Notes: a model not told the origin generated them from the sequence alone. DNA of 64,000 nucleotides from UBA2030 sp049969475 (GCA_049969475.1 JBMFOU010000005.1:62001-126000); one strand, 5' to 3'; shown: positions 26,555 to 36,497, numbered from the stretch's first letter. Numbers and translations: made by a program.

Positions 26555-26584
26555 AGCCCTGGTACTTCTCGCCGGGGCTTTTTC
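26555..26584 (+). terminator. Intrinsic terminator between convergent genes
   Basis: AGCCCTGG (26555-26562) pairs with CCGGGGCT (26572-26579) with one T-G pair, followed by TTTTTCTT. Confidence 0.8.
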
Positions 26585-26614
26585 TTATATTTTAAAAAAG
26601 TAGAAAATTATTAT

Positions 26615-27880
26615 TCAGCTATTTAGAGTGATATTTCTGATCCTCTCCAATAACACAGGATGAGAATAGTGTATGGCGGCATACCAGGGATGGGGGTCGG
26701 GATGAGATAAATGAGTAGCTGTTAGTTTTTTCAAGGCACTGATGAGGCTCTTTCCCAAATTTAAGCGGGCGGCAAAGGCATCGGCCTGATATTCGTATTT
26801 GCGAGAAAGTCGATTGACAAATAAGGAAAGAATAAATGAAATCGGTTGATAGAGTATTCCAAAACCAAGCAAGCCCAGATGAAAAGATACCTGCTGAACG
26901 TCAGCACCTCCCACTGCCTTACAAAGAGGTAGCGCCAAGGATGCCTCAGGCGTAATGAAAAGTGATAAAAGATAAAGCATCAGACCCATCTGCAAAAGAC
27001 CAGCCAACAAACCTTTGGTAGTATGGCGATGCCGATAATGACCGATTTCGTGAGCCAGAACCGACAGAATCTCATCCAGAGTGTAATCTTTGACCAGCGT
27101 ATCATACAATACAATACGCTTTTGGGGACCCATGCCCGTGAAATAGGCATTGGCTTTGGTGCTCCGCTTCGAACCGTCGATCAGATAAATGTCTTTTAAC
27201 CTGAAATTCAATTGATCGGCCAGTTTCTCGATAGCCTCCCTGAGCTCACCTTCGGGGAGAGGGGTCTGTTTATTAAAAAAAGGAACAATCAATTGGCTGT
27301 AAAATAGGGTCATAAAAAGGGAGAAAGAAGCCAGAACGCCCCAAACCAACAACCAAAAATGCTGACCCGTAGCCTTATAGATATAGATTACCAGAAACAG
27401 AAGGGGACCACCAATGAATACCGACAGAAGAAGGCTTTTTAGGTGATCTGTCAGGAAGACGCGCAACGTGGTGCGGTTGAAGCCAAACTTTTCTTCGATG
27501 CGAAAAGTATGGTACCATGAAAAAGGAAGTTGAAACAATCCAGCGGCAATTAACAACGTACCGAAAAAGGTCAGGCTCTGCCATTCGGGCCGATGAAAGA
27601 ATTGTCTGACAACATGGTCGAGCCACCCAAATGCGCCGCTGAGCAACAATCCAAGCATCACTATAAGGCTCAGCAATTCCTCAATACGTGAAAAACGGAG
27701 ATTAATATTAAAATATTGGCGGGCAGTAGTTAGCTGTTCAAAGGAATAAACATCCTGCAGGTCGTCAGGCACTTTTTCTGGAAAATGTTTGCGGTTCAGC
27801 TCGTCGAGCAAAACATCCGCTGCATAAGCAAGCAACAAAAGCGCAACGATAATCCATCGTAGACTAATATAGTCAATCAT
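26615..27880 (-). CDS. M48-family membrane zinc metalloprotease (Ste24/CAAX protease type)
   Basis: A 421-aa integral membrane protease. The zinc motif HEIGH (in SVLAHEIGHYRHRH) is near residue 278 and the third ligand is in YEYQADAFA near 355. Several hydrophobic helices precede the catalytic site (IIVALLLLAYAADVLL, LIVMLGLLLSGAFGW, LLLSVFIGGPLLFLVIYI). In Bacteroidota, Ste24-like proteins lack CAAX substrates and are thought to act in membrane protein quality control. I chose the ATG at 27880 (MIDYISLRW), which begins just after the upstream stop at 27906; the frame runs back to 27967 but would overlap that gene. It is third in a minus-strand run with fabG and the VWA protein. Confidence 0.92.
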   Translation of the reverse strand: MIDYISLRWIIVALLLLAYAADVLLDELNRKHFPEKVPDDLQDVYSFEQLTTARQYFNINLRFSRIEELLSLIVMLGLLLSGAFGWLDHVVRQFFHRPEWQSLTFFGTLLIAAGLFQLPFSWYHTFRIEEKFGFNRTTLRVFLTDHLKSLLLSVFIGGPLLFLVIYIYKATGQHFWLLVWGVLASFSLFMTLFYSQLIVPFFNKQTPLPEGELREAIEKLADQLNFRLKDIYLIDGSKRSTKANAYFTGMGPQKRIVLYDTLVKDYTLDEILSVLAHEIGHYRHRHTTKGLLAGLLQMGLMLYLLSLFITPEASLALPLCKAVGGADVQQVSFHLGLLGFGILYQPISFILSLFVNRLSRKYEYQADAFAARLNLGKSLISALKKLTATHLSHPDPHPWYAAIHYSHPVLLERIRNITLNS

Positions 27881-27905
27881 TATGCATGGGGTATTTTGGG
27901 AATAA

Positions 27906-29990
27906 TCAGAGAATACCGTTGTATTTCCGGATGGCCCATTCAAAGGCGGCAAGAATGAAAAGTACAAGCATCACTGGCCAGAGGTCGAAAACACTACTAA
28001 AGCTTTCTTGTTCTGACACCCTTATTGTAGGAGGTGCTAGTTGCCTGATCCATTCTGGGAGTTTATCCATTTCCGTTGGATAAATCATTTTACCCCCTGT
28101 CAGATTAGAAATTTTACTTAGAAGGAAATGATCGGCCTGAAGGTCAGCGGTTTCGGCCTGGTCTTCATCCACCACAAATTGACCGCCCGTGGAATAAGCC
28201 TTTCCAGACAGGGTGGTTGTAGCTTCCCATTTCCATATTCCCGGGCCAAGGACTCCGGCATCGAGCTGGTATCCCCGGTCGCGGCGGCTAAAAATAAAGG
28301 GGTATTCCTTTCCATTGCTATCCGTTAATTGAAGTTTAACATCCGGATCGTTAATGCTTTCGAAAGAGGGATTAAATAATTCCGCAGTGAAATAGGCACG
28401 CTCACCCTGTTTCAGACGCTGAGGAGCATTCACCCTGAATTGTCCCTTATCCGTTCCGGTAGTCAGATATAGCATCATGGAAGAAAGCAATTCCCTGAAG
28501 TTCTGGTGAGTGTCTGTCTCTTTATACAATATGTTCCGCCACCACCAAAGCCCCTCACCACTTATAATGACCTGAGTATTTCCTGCAGTGCGCGAAAATG
28601 CGATCAGTGGATAAGGGGTTTCTACTCCTGATATCTTTTGAAAAAACAGTACCTCAGTTCCGGGTCGGGCTTCATACACACCCTCTGGCCCGGTAAGAGG
28701 AGGCAGAACATTTACCTTGTCTGTCAGCTGTTTATTCACATTAAAAATGGCAAAGCCCTGGTTTAACCAGGGATAAGCGCTGAATTCCTTTCCTGAGGCC
28801 GAAGAAATATTAACTCCTGTATTGAGTTTATTGAATCGCTGGGGATCGGTAGTTCGGCTGAGAATGAAAACTATAGGCTTGTGTGCCCTCGACAATGTTT
28901 GCACCTGAAGACCGATATCATGCCGGTTGGTGGGTAAACCATGAAAGATAACCAGATCGAAATCGTCGGCTATGCCATTCCACTCATCGATGCTTATCCA
29001 TTGGGCTTCAAACATGTTGGTTTCTCTAAAAATGTCGGTCAAGGCACCGATATCGGGATGAGGGCCTTCGCTTACCATAAGAATACGAGTAGGCTTTTTC
29101 CGGGCATCCACGTAGATAACTGCCGAATTATTTCGTGTATTTATTTCACCTTCAATGGGTTTTATGCGTACCGTAAATTTTAACAGACCTTCCTTGGGAG
29201 CATTTACCATGGGGGTAAATGTGAAAGACTGGTTGTTGTATTTAACCGAAAAATCCTGGTTCCAAACTACCTGGTTATTGTATAAAAGTTCCACACTACT
29301 ATTTTTAGCCCTGGCACCTGAGGCTTTCAGGTTGATTTCTATCGGAAAGTTATTTCCGGCAAAAGTCTGTCGGTTAAAATAAATCTGTCTGAGCGCCAGA
29401 TCCAATCTTACAGAAGTATCGCCCGTTGGGATGGTGAAAACGGGGACCTGCAAGGTCTGAGCCACACTCAACGGGTCTTTGCCCAGATTATTAATTCCGT
29501 CAGATAGGAGTATAACTCCAGCCAATTCACCGGGTAAAAAACGTTTGCTGATGCCATCGAGAGCATCGCCCAGCGCGGTTTGCTGGCCTTTGAAATCGGG
29601 CTTTTCATCAGGCTGAAGAAAAGCAAGTTGCCGGTCGAAACGGGCTAATACCCAGTCATATTCAGATTTAAATTCCTCTGCAAACCGGTTCTCTAATACT
29701 GCGACAAGCGCCTTGACACGGGCTGAATCGGCAGCCATCATCATCGATGAAGAATTGTCGGTAAGAAACACCAGGGCCGGGCGGTTGTAAAGAGTCCTGA
29801 CCCTATGAATCATGGGGCCAAAAAGCAAAAAAACGACTAAGGTAACCAATGTAAAACGCAGGGAAAACAGTACCTTTCTCCAGGTTGGCGTAAAATCTAC
29901 TGAGCGGTGATATAATAGCCCTGCATAAAGCAGGCCCGCCAGAGGGCAGGCCAGCAAATACCACCATGGATAATTGAATAATAGAGACAT
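27906..29990 (-). CDS. VWA-domain membrane protein
   Basis: A 694-aa inner-membrane protein. Two N-terminal helices (WWYLLACPLAGLLYAGLLYH and VLFSLRFTLVTLVVFLLFG) are followed by a von Willebrand factor A-like domain with the MIDAS start FLTDNSSSM near residue 76 and ILLSDGINN near 165. The middle is beta-rich with an Ig-like feel, then an alpha/beta domain resembling the glutamine-amidotransferase-like part of similar proteins (RILMVSEGPHPDIG near 305). One helix closes the C-terminus (LWPVMLVLFILAAFEWAIRK). The layout is that of the large BatA-related hypothetical proteins of Bacteroidota; no MoxR ATPase is adjacent, so a bat operon is not supported. Function unknown. Confidence 0.85.
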   Translation of the reverse strand: MSLLFNYPWWYLLACPLAGLLYAGLLYHRSVDFTPTWRKVLFSLRFTLVTLVVFLLFGPMIHRVRTLYNRPALVFLTDNSSSMMMAADSARVKALVAVLENRFAEEFKSEYDWVLARFDRQLAFLQPDEKPDFKGQQTALGDALDGISKRFLPGELAGVILLSDGINNLGKDPLSVAQTLQVPVFTIPTGDTSVRLDLALRQIYFNRQTFAGNNFPIEINLKASGARAKNSSVELLYNNQVVWNQDFSVKYNNQSFTFTPMVNAPKEGLLKFTVRIKPIEGEINTRNNSAVIYVDARKKPTRILMVSEGPHPDIGALTDIFRETNMFEAQWISIDEWNGIADDFDLVIFHGLPTNRHDIGLQVQTLSRAHKPIVFILSRTTDPQRFNKLNTGVNISSASGKEFSAYPWLNQGFAIFNVNKQLTDKVNVLPPLTGPEGVYEARPGTEVLFFQKISGVETPYPLIAFSRTAGNTQVIISGEGLWWWRNILYKETDTHQNFRELLSSMMLYLTTGTDKGQFRVNAPQRLKQGERAYFTAELFNPSFESINDPDVKLQLTDSNGKEYPFIFSRRDRGYQLDAGVLGPGIWKWEATTTLSGKAYSTGGQFVVDEDQAETADLQADHFLLSKISNLTGGKMIYPTEMDKLPEWIRQLAPPTIRVSEQESFSSVFDLWPVMLVLFILAAFEWAIRKYNGIL

Positions 29991-29999
29991 AGGGCGGGA

Positions 30000-30746
30000 T
30001 TACATCACCATGCCACCGCAGACATTAATTACTTGTCCGGTGATGTAGGATGATAAATCGCTGGCAAGGAAGAGGCATGCATTGGCTACATCTTCGGGTT
30101 GCCCTGCCCGACGCAGGGGTATTTTCTCAGCCCATTCTTTTTTCACATCTTCAGGAAGTTTAGCCGTCATTTCGGTTTCGATAAACCCCGGAGCAACTGC
30201 ATTGCATCGAACATTTCGCGAACCCAGTTCCTGGGCAATCGACTTGGTAAAACCAATCATTCCTGCCTTGGATGCTGAATAATTGGCCTGGCCTGCATTG
30301 CCTTTTACCCCTACTACCGACGACATATTTATAATGCTACCTTTACGGTTTTTCAGCATTATTTTCTGCACAGCTTTGGTGAGGTTGAAGACCGATTTAA
30401 GATTCACCTTTATAACCAGATCCCAATCGGCCTCGGTCATGCGCATGAGTAAATTATCGCGCGTGATGCCGGCATTATTTACCAAAATATCAATAGTCCC
30501 AAAATCAGCTATAATATCGTTGACAAGTTTCTCGCTATCTTCGAATGAACTGGCATCAGAGGCATATCCTTTGGCCTTTACACCCATAGCTTGTAGCTGT
30601 TTTTCAAGTTCCAGCGCCTGATCGTCAATTTTTAAGTCGCTAAAGGCGATATGAGCACCTTCGGCTGCAAAACGTAAGGCTATGGCTTTGCCAATTCCCC
30701 TGGCTCCCCCAGTTATGAGAGCCGTTTTACCTTCAAGTAATTTCAT
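30000..30746 (-). CDS. fabG: 3-Oxoacyl-[acyl-carrier-protein] reductase FabG
   Basis: A 248-aa short-chain dehydrogenase that reduces 3-oxoacyl-ACP with NADPH in fatty-acid elongation. Cofactor motif TGGARGIGKA near residue 12, NNAGITRDNLLMRM near 89, catalytic Ser in NMSSVVGVKG near 140, and YSASKAG near 155 giving the Tyr-x3-Lys pair. The C-terminus INVCGGMVM is FabG-like. It lies 9 bp upstream of the VWA gene on the same strand, an unusual partner, and away from any acpP/fab cluster. A ceramide- or ketosphinganine-reductase role cannot be excluded given the sphingolipid locus 7 kb away, but FabG is the better match. Confidence 0.93.
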   Translation of the reverse strand: MKLLEGKTALITGGARGIGKAIALRFAAEGAHIAFSDLKIDDQALELEKQLQAMGVKAKGYASDASSFEDSEKLVNDIIADFGTIDILVNNAGITRDNLLMRMTEADWDLVIKVNLKSVFNLTKAVQKIMLKNRKGSIINMSSVVGVKGNAGQANYSASKAGMIGFTKSIAQELGSRNVRCNAVAPGFIETEMTAKLPEDVKKEWAEKIPLRRAGQPEDVANACLFLASDLSSYITGQVINVCGGMVM

Positions 30747-31070
30747 GATCGTGTTCAGGTTTTTAGGTTAGGTCGGGCAAAGATAGTAAGTTTTCAGATT
30801 TCACTTTTTCTTAAAAGCTCTAAGCCATTTAAGCGATTCTTTTTATGTGGGTTAAACCCGGAGGGTTATTATGGTGTCATTTCAATAGTTCTACTAATCA
30901 AAAAAAATGAAGTTTACCAAATTCAACTTTTTCATACCACCTATTGAAATTCAATGATGTTTCCATTTTTGAGTTTTTATCAACTCTGGTTAATTTTGTT
31001 GGATATCTTTCCAAACCAATTTTCTGTTTTTTTAGAAAACCATTTGTAAAAACTAAGTTCGGCATATAAT
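30747..31070. other. Intergenic region between divergent fabG and the secreted-protein array
   Basis: About 320 bp of AT-rich DNA with no gene. On the minus strand TATCTTTG (30785-30778) is a good -7 box for fabG. A 10-bp inverted repeat, ATTTCAATAG (30879-30888) and CTATTGAAAT (30941-30950), could form a long-looped hairpin or regulator site. Before the array gene only a one-mismatch -7 box (TAAGTTCG, about 31053-31060) is visible. Confidence 0.5.
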
Positions 31071-32819
31071 ATGAAATTTACTTATATCATAAAAGTTGGA
31101 TTATTAGCCTTTGTTTCGACCCATCTTTTTGCCGAAGGCACCAAGCAAATCATGCCGACCTCAGGCAGTAATGGTGAATTGCAATTAATGCCGTCATTTA
31201 GTCAATTTGCTTTATACGATTGTCCGGCAGACGATAGGCTTTATATTCACATAAAAACCGTTGGCGAAAAAATATGCTTTGGTTTTGGTGAGCGACGCGA
31301 CAACAATGGGAATGTTATTTCCGATGTTCAGTATCGATTGCGCCGTCCCGATGGTACTATTGTCATGGGGCCAGCTTCGTTGCCTACATCCGGAGCAGGC
31401 TGGATAAGCACCTACGACCAGGCTGTTATAGGCCCCAACAACCTGGCGGGTAATACAGGAGGTTATATCCCACTCACCCATACAGCCACTATGACAGGGG
31501 ATTACTATATAGAGTTTAACTTTAACTACTCAGGATGGGGGACTCCCGATCGATGTAGATTTAAATATTTCGATATAACGGTAGGAAACGCCGCCAATCA
31601 GGAAGTAGATGGAAGGGTCTGGTCGAAAGCCTGGCAATTTACCTCAGGCAACCAATCCAATGAATTTTTAGGAAAATTATTTGTATATGCCGACGATGGC
31701 ATTGTAACCAAAATAGATTTCAACGGCATTCAGCCTTATGTTTTCACGGTTTATTGCAACATTAATGGGATAACCAATACGGGTGTATTTGAGGAAGACC
31801 GCAAATCGCGCAATGGTACGTCCTGGAGTGTTATTGCACAGTACAAAATTTTTCTCAACGACCCCGATATTACTGAGTATCCGACAGGTTCCTTCGGAGC
31901 CATAACGGCTCCCATAACTACTGACAGCCACTGCGATGGCAACCTTGACATTTTTGTTTCGGTAAATAAAACCGGAAAAGTGAATATCTTCTTCGATATC
32001 AATCCAGCACCTGGTGTTCAGCCTGAAGATGTAAGTCTGACGGCCAACGTGAATATAGGAAACAATACTATTACCTGGGACGGAATCAATGGATTAGGGC
32101 AACCTGTTTCAAGCGGCACCAATATAACAGTCACAGTAACTTATATCAATGGCCTAACCAACTTGCCCATGCGTGATCCAGATACGCATCCTTATGGTTT
32201 TATCATCGATCTTATTCGGCCAACAGGTCCCCGGCCAGCCATTTTTTGGGATGATTCTGAGGTGGGGGGCTCTGTTAATCTTACAGGATGCACGAGTACT
32301 TCAGGATGTCATTCCTTTACTTATTCTGTTGGAAACAACAATTATATTAATACCTGGTGGTACGCTTCCAGTACTACGGGCGATCCTGTCACTGTTAACT
32401 ACAGAAGAAATTATTCAGGTACCACCAATGACGCTATCTGTGAAGGTGACTCGATACTTATCAATGGTGCTTGGGTAAGTACAGCGGGTACTTATGTCAG
32501 CGCATTTACCAACCAGCAAGGCTGCGACAGCAACGTTACCACTATTCTCACTCTGAAACCCAGGCCTATCTTCAACCTGGGGACAGATACTGTTGTATGC
32601 AATGGTCAGGCCGTGCAATTTAATGGTCCTTCAGGAACGGGCTATACTTATTTGTGGAAGAAAGACGGCGTTCCATTCAGCAACAGCCAGAATGTTACAG
32701 TAACCCAAACCGGAAACTATTCTCTTCTTGTTACTGCTCCCAATGGATGCACCCATTCAGATGCTGTCAACTACATTAGTCATCCCATTCCCGGCCCCTT
32801 GTTGATACGACATAACTAA
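31071..32819 (+). CDS. Secreted array protein 1: paralogue family with Ig/PKD-like C-terminal module and IRHN tail
   Basis: A 582-aa extracellular protein. It has a signal peptide (YIIKVGLLAFVSTHLFA), after which the mature protein starts EGTKQIMP, a motif shared with the next two genes. The N-terminal region includes FDITVGN, GRVWSKAWQF, VTKIDFNGIQPYVF and YKIFLNDPDITEYPTGSFG. The middle has CDGNLDIFVSVNKTG, ITWDGINGLGQPVSSGT, and a G-C-H-S-F segment with INTWWYAS. The C-terminal ~130 residues hold an ICEGDSILING module and an LGTD Ig/PKD-like module, ending PGPLLIRHN. There is no type A or type B T9SS domain. Function is unknown; the tail shared by six neighbours suggests a sorting or docking signal. 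Confidence 0.88.
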   Translation: MKFTYIIKVGLLAFVSTHLFAEGTKQIMPTSGSNGELQLMPSFSQFALYDCPADDRLYIHIKTVGEKICFGFGERRDNNGNVISDVQYRLRRPDGTIVMGPASLPTSGAGWISTYDQAVIGPNNLAGNTGGYIPLTHTATMTGDYYIEFNFNYSGWGTPDRCRFKYFDITVGNAANQEVDGRVWSKAWQFTSGNQSNEFLGKLFVYADDGIVTKIDFNGIQPYVFTVYCNINGITNTGVFEEDRKSRNGTSWSVIAQYKIFLNDPDITEYPTGSFGAITAPITTDSHCDGNLDIFVSVNKTGKVNIFFDINPAPGVQPEDVSLTANVNIGNNTITWDGINGLGQPVSSGTNITVTVTYINGLTNLPMRDPDTHPYGFIIDLIRPTGPRPAIFWDDSEVGGSVNLTGCTSTSGCHSFTYSVGNNNYINTWWYASSTTGDPVTVNYRRNYSGTTNDAICEGDSILINGAWVSTAGTYVSAFTNQQGCDSNVTTILTLKPRPIFNLGTDTVVCNGQAVQFNGPSGTGYTYLWKKDGVPFSNSQNVTVTQTGNYSLLVTAPNGCTHSDAVNYISHPIPGPLLIRHN

Positions 32820-32912
32820 AAAACACCACTCCAAAGCAATAATCTGATTTTAAATTTACTAATTTTACACCGCTTAACTTTTTAAATGCACTAAAGAATT
32901 TACTCTTCATAC

Positions 32913-34691
32913 ATGTCTCCATCTTCGAAAAGAAACTACTATAGCTTTATTATCAATTTGTTAGTATCATGCAGGGCTACTAGCACCCCAATTTTAGTCA
33001 TGGCTGAAGGTACGAGAGAGCTTCAGCCCAATTCAACCCAAATTCCTCAGCTAACACTAAGTTATGATATGCCTGTTACCAGCCATACAGGTGGACCCTT
33101 TGCCACACCCGTAGCACCACCTGAATACAGGCTCTGGGTAAGTGTTGCATCCACCTCCGAAACGGTACATTTCGGGTTCAGGAAGCAATCAAATACAACC
33201 ATTCAACTAGTAATTAAAGACAGTGTAGGAACCGTTGTTTGGCCGACTTCAGGAGTTCCCTGGGATTTGACCACCGCCGGTGCAGGATATATTGCAACCT
33301 GGGATCAGGCAGTTGCCGGCCCCAAAGTTTTGAACCCCGCTGGCTACGAATCACAGGTATTCAATCCCCCTTATCCGGGAGACTTTTATTTTGAATTTTC
33401 GTGGGCCTCTGCATCCGGGACCCAGGATCTTAGATATTATGACATCACTGTAGTAGATGCTACACTTACCGAAAAAAGGGGAAGGCTTTGGTCGAAGAAC
33501 TGGCGTATCTTAATGAATAACAATAACTATCCCTTCAATGGGCAAATGTTCCCCTATACCAATGACAGAATAGTTACCCAAATCAACTTTAACGGAATGG
33601 CACCGGCACGCTTTACTGTGGCCTGCAATCCCACGGGGGTTTCAAATACCGGAAATTTTCTTATTGACCGAAAATCTGTTACAGGTAATAGCACTTACCC
33701 TGCCTATAAAATTTTCCTGAATAATCCAGATGTAAACCTATTCCCTACCGGGCAATTAGGGGGAGTGGATAGTGTGAAGACCCAAAATTCCTGCGATGGA
33801 GATTTAAATATTATTATATACGTCAATAAAAAAGGGGTTGCTGACATTGTACTTCAAATCAATCCCCTTCCGGGTGTCCAACCCGAAGATGTTAACCTCA
33901 CTGATTCCGTTTATAGCGGTGATTCTACCGTAATTACGTGGAATGGCCTGGATGGATTGGGCAATCCTGTACCCAGTGGAACATATATAAATATTGAAAT
34001 AACTTACGTAAATGGATTGACACACCTTCCCCTTTATGATGTTGAATACAGCCAGCAGGGAGGAAACAACTGGCAGGGCTTCATAGTTGACCTTGTTCGG
34101 CCTGCTGGTTCGAAGCCAAAGGTTTTTTGGGACGACAGTAATCTACCCAATGGAACCGTTAACCTTAATGGGTGCCTTACCCCAACAGGCTGTCATAGCT
34201 GGGGCTACATTACTGGTAATGAAAATACAGTAAATACCTGGTGGTTTGCTGTAAGCACTACCCTGCTCCCTATTCAGATTTTATATAAACGCTCCGAATC
34301 GTACCTTCATCAATACTCAATTTGTGATGGAGATAGTGTGCTAATAGGTGGAGTCTATATAAAAAACGCTGGCATTTATTATGATAGCTCGCTCAATACT
34401 TTAGGTTGCGATAGCGTGCATATACACGACATAAGTGTTAGACCCGTTCCTGTTGTAAATCTGGGGCCCGATATAATTATTTGTGAAGGTGAATCTTATA
34501 CCTTCGATGCTGGATATGACCCTGACAATACTTATTTGTGGAATACAGGGCAAACCTCAAGTCAAATTACTGTGAACACTACAGGCACTTACAGTGTTAC
34601 CGTAACAAACAGGCAAAATTGTTCTACTACTGACAGTGTAGAACTCTTTGTAAGCCCTATACCTGGTCCTATTCAAATAAAGCACGATTAA
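32913..34691 (+). CDS. Secreted array protein 2 (paralogue of 1 and 3), IKHD tail
   Basis: A 592-aa paralogue of genes 1 and 3. The signal peptide is less typical (YSFIINLLVSCRATSTPILV, about residues 11-30), and the mature start is AEGTRELQP. The same landmarks follow in order: LWVSVASTSETVHFGF, LRYYDITV, RLWSKNWRI, TQINFNGMAPARF, CNPTGVSNTGNF, YKIFLNNPDVNLFPTG, CDGDLNIIIYVNKKG, WNGLDGLGNPVPSGT, VFWDDSNLPNGTVNLNGC, VNTWWFAVST. The C-terminal LGPD module contains TFDAGYDPDNTYLWNTGQTS and ends PGPIQIKHD. A near -7 box (TAATTTTA) precedes it. No enzymatic motif is visible; likely a surface or matrix structural protein. Confidence 0.88.
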   Translation: MSPSSKRNYYSFIINLLVSCRATSTPILVMAEGTRELQPNSTQIPQLTLSYDMPVTSHTGGPFATPVAPPEYRLWVSVASTSETVHFGFRKQSNTTIQLVIKDSVGTVVWPTSGVPWDLTTAGAGYIATWDQAVAGPKVLNPAGYESQVFNPPYPGDFYFEFSWASASGTQDLRYYDITVVDATLTEKRGRLWSKNWRILMNNNNYPFNGQMFPYTNDRIVTQINFNGMAPARFTVACNPTGVSNTGNFLIDRKSVTGNSTYPAYKIFLNNPDVNLFPTGQLGGVDSVKTQNSCDGDLNIIIYVNKKGVADIVLQINPLPGVQPEDVNLTDSVYSGDSTVITWNGLDGLGNPVPSGTYINIEITYVNGLTHLPLYDVEYSQQGGNNWQGFIVDLVRPAGSKPKVFWDDSNLPNGTVNLNGCLTPTGCHSWGYITGNENTVNTWWFAVSTTLLPIQILYKRSESYLHQYSICDGDSVLIGGVYIKNAGIYYDSSLNTLGCDSVHIHDISVRPVPVVNLGPDIIICEGESYTFDAGYDPDNTYLWNTGQTSSQITVNTTGTYSVTVTNRQNCSTTDSVELFVSPIPGPIQIKHD

Positions 34692-34711
34692 CTACGATTT
34701 TGAAGAGGTTT

Positions 34712-36478
34712 ATGATTTCATTCAAAACCATTTCCCTTTTTATCCTTACGTGTTTACTTATCACAAAAATTACAGCCGAAGGTACCAAAGAGCTTATACC
34801 CAACCCCGGCGATAGTACAAAATTGGTGTTAGTTCTGTCTAAAGGACTTCAAAACAACAACGAATTTGGGTATTTCGCCACCCCTCAAGCAAATCCCGGT
34901 AAGCGGTTATGGATATCCATATCCACCGCTGGCGAAAAAGTCTTTTTCGGTTTTAAAAAATTAAATGCTTCAAAAACTATTTCATGGGCTATAAAAAATG
35001 CTTCTGGGGCTGTTTTGACTTCTGGAAATATTCCTAATTCAGGCAATGGATACATCCCTTCGTACAACAAAGCTATAATAGGTCCCAATACAGTAAGTGC
35101 AGGGGGATACAATCCTCTCTCTTACACTTTTTCTCAACCTGGCGACTATTATTTTGAGTTTGATTATTCCACGGGCGGCTTTTTCCCACAAGACGAAAAA
35201 TTATTATATTTCGATATTACTGTTACCACCTCAACCAACAATAGAATAAATGGCCGTGTTTGGTCGAAAAATTGGTTTTTTAGTACTGAAGGTGGTTCGG
35301 GATATTATTTTTATGGTTCACTCTATAGCTATTCTGACGACCAAATAGTAACCAAGATTGATTTTAATGGCTTGGGACCGTATTTCTTTCGTGTTTCCTG
35401 TAATCCTACAGGTTGCACCAACACGGGAAATTTTACTCAAGATCGACAGTCTCGTCCAGGAAATTTTACCTATGAGCAATATAAAATCTTTCTAAACAAT
35501 CCCGATGTAAGCTTATTTCCAACAGGGATTTTGGGTGAAGTGACGCAGGTAACAACCACCAATGATTGCGATGGAACCCTCGATATAAATATTTGGGTAA
35601 ATAAAAGTGGAACTGTTGACATTTTATTAGATATTGACCCTACACCAGGATATCAACCCATCGATGTCAAATTAGCCGATTCAGTGTGGGCCGGACAAAT
35701 GAATGTAATTACCTGGAATGGTTTGAATGGTTTGGGACAACCCGTTGCCAATGGAACTACCCTATCGATTATCGTTACGTATGTTAATGGTTTGACCAAC
35801 TTGCCCATGTATGATGTTGAGTATAATCCATCGGGTTGGCCTGGTTTCAAGATTGACCTTATAAGACCTACGGGAAATAAACCGAAAGTATATTGGGATG
35901 ACTCTCTTATTCCCGAAGGGACCATAAACCTGGATGGGTGCGATGATCCTGCAGGCTGCCATGGTTGGTCATGCACAGAGACCTCTGCATGCGATTATGG
36001 AGACATGATAACAATAAACACCTGGTGGTATTCCTTAAGTTCTACAATGGCCCCCATCACACTTACATACCGACGCTCTCACCTATTTGAAAGCAGTCAA
36101 ACCATATGTGAGGGGGAGTCGGTGCAATTTTTCAACAACACTTTGACCACTTCGGGTATATATACCCAGAATTACACTAATGTAATGGGTTGCGATTCAA
36201 CATACAAACTATATTTAACTGTAAATCCTGCGCCGACCATACCCTTGCCTGCCGATACCACAGCATGTGGAAACACAACTGTTGTTTTGAATGCAGGAAC
36301 ATGCCTGGGATGTACCTACCTATGGAATACAGGAGCGACAAGCCATTCAATAAACGTATTGCCCCCGGGAGGGACTTATACTGTTACTGTAACGAACTTT
36401 TATCCTTGCTCAAGAAGCAAATCAATACAGGTAAATTTTGCACCTGTGCCTGGTCCTATCCGCATCAAACATAATTAG
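34712..36478 (+). CDS. Secreted array protein 3 (paralogue of 1 and 2), IKHN tail
   Basis: A 588-aa paralogue of the two preceding genes. I chose the ATG at 34712, which leaves a clean signal peptide (ISFKTISLFILTCLLITKIT) before mature AEGTKELIP; a TTG at 34700 would add four residues. Shared landmarks: RLWISISTAGEKVFFGF, GRVWSKNWFF, VTKIDFNGLGPYFF, YKIFLNNPDVSLFPTG, CDGTLDINIWVNKSG, WNGLNGLGQPVANGT, VYWDDSLIPEGTINLDGC, INTWWYSLSS. It carries a local insert in the GCHGW segment (TETSACDYGDM). The C-terminal module (LPADTTACGNTTVVLNAGTC, LWNTGATSHS) ends PGPIRIKHN. Only 20 bp separate it from the previous stop, so genes 2 and 3 may be co-transcribed. Confidence 0.88.
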   Translation: MISFKTISLFILTCLLITKITAEGTKELIPNPGDSTKLVLVLSKGLQNNNEFGYFATPQANPGKRLWISISTAGEKVFFGFKKLNASKTISWAIKNASGAVLTSGNIPNSGNGYIPSYNKAIIGPNTVSAGGYNPLSYTFSQPGDYYFEFDYSTGGFFPQDEKLLYFDITVTTSTNNRINGRVWSKNWFFSTEGGSGYYFYGSLYSYSDDQIVTKIDFNGLGPYFFRVSCNPTGCTNTGNFTQDRQSRPGNFTYEQYKIFLNNPDVSLFPTGILGEVTQVTTTNDCDGTLDINIWVNKSGTVDILLDIDPTPGYQPIDVKLADSVWAGQMNVITWNGLNGLGQPVANGTTLSIIVTYVNGLTNLPMYDVEYNPSGWPGFKIDLIRPTGNKPKVYWDDSLIPEGTINLDGCDDPAGCHGWSCTETSACDYGDMITINTWWYSLSSTMAPITLTYRRSHLFESSQTICEGESVQFFNNTLTTSGIYTQNYTNVMGCDSTYKLYLTVNPAPTIPLPADTTACGNTTVVLNAGTCLGCTYLWNTGATSHSINVLPPGGTYTVTVTNFYPCSRSKSIQVNFAPVPGPIRIKHN

Positions 36479-36497
36479 AACAGTAAACAATTATTTC

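Noticed and set aside
27906..29990. Naming the VWA protein a Bat aerotolerance operon member
   Set aside because: It lacks the usual MoxR ATPase and BatA-E neighbours and is longer than BatA/BatB.
31055..31068. 14-bp sequence AAGTTCGGCATATA repeated at 54493-54506, flanking the surface-protein region
   Set aside because: Several exact 14-bp matches are expected by chance in a window this size; there is no longer similarity around the two copies, so attachment-site repeats are not supported.
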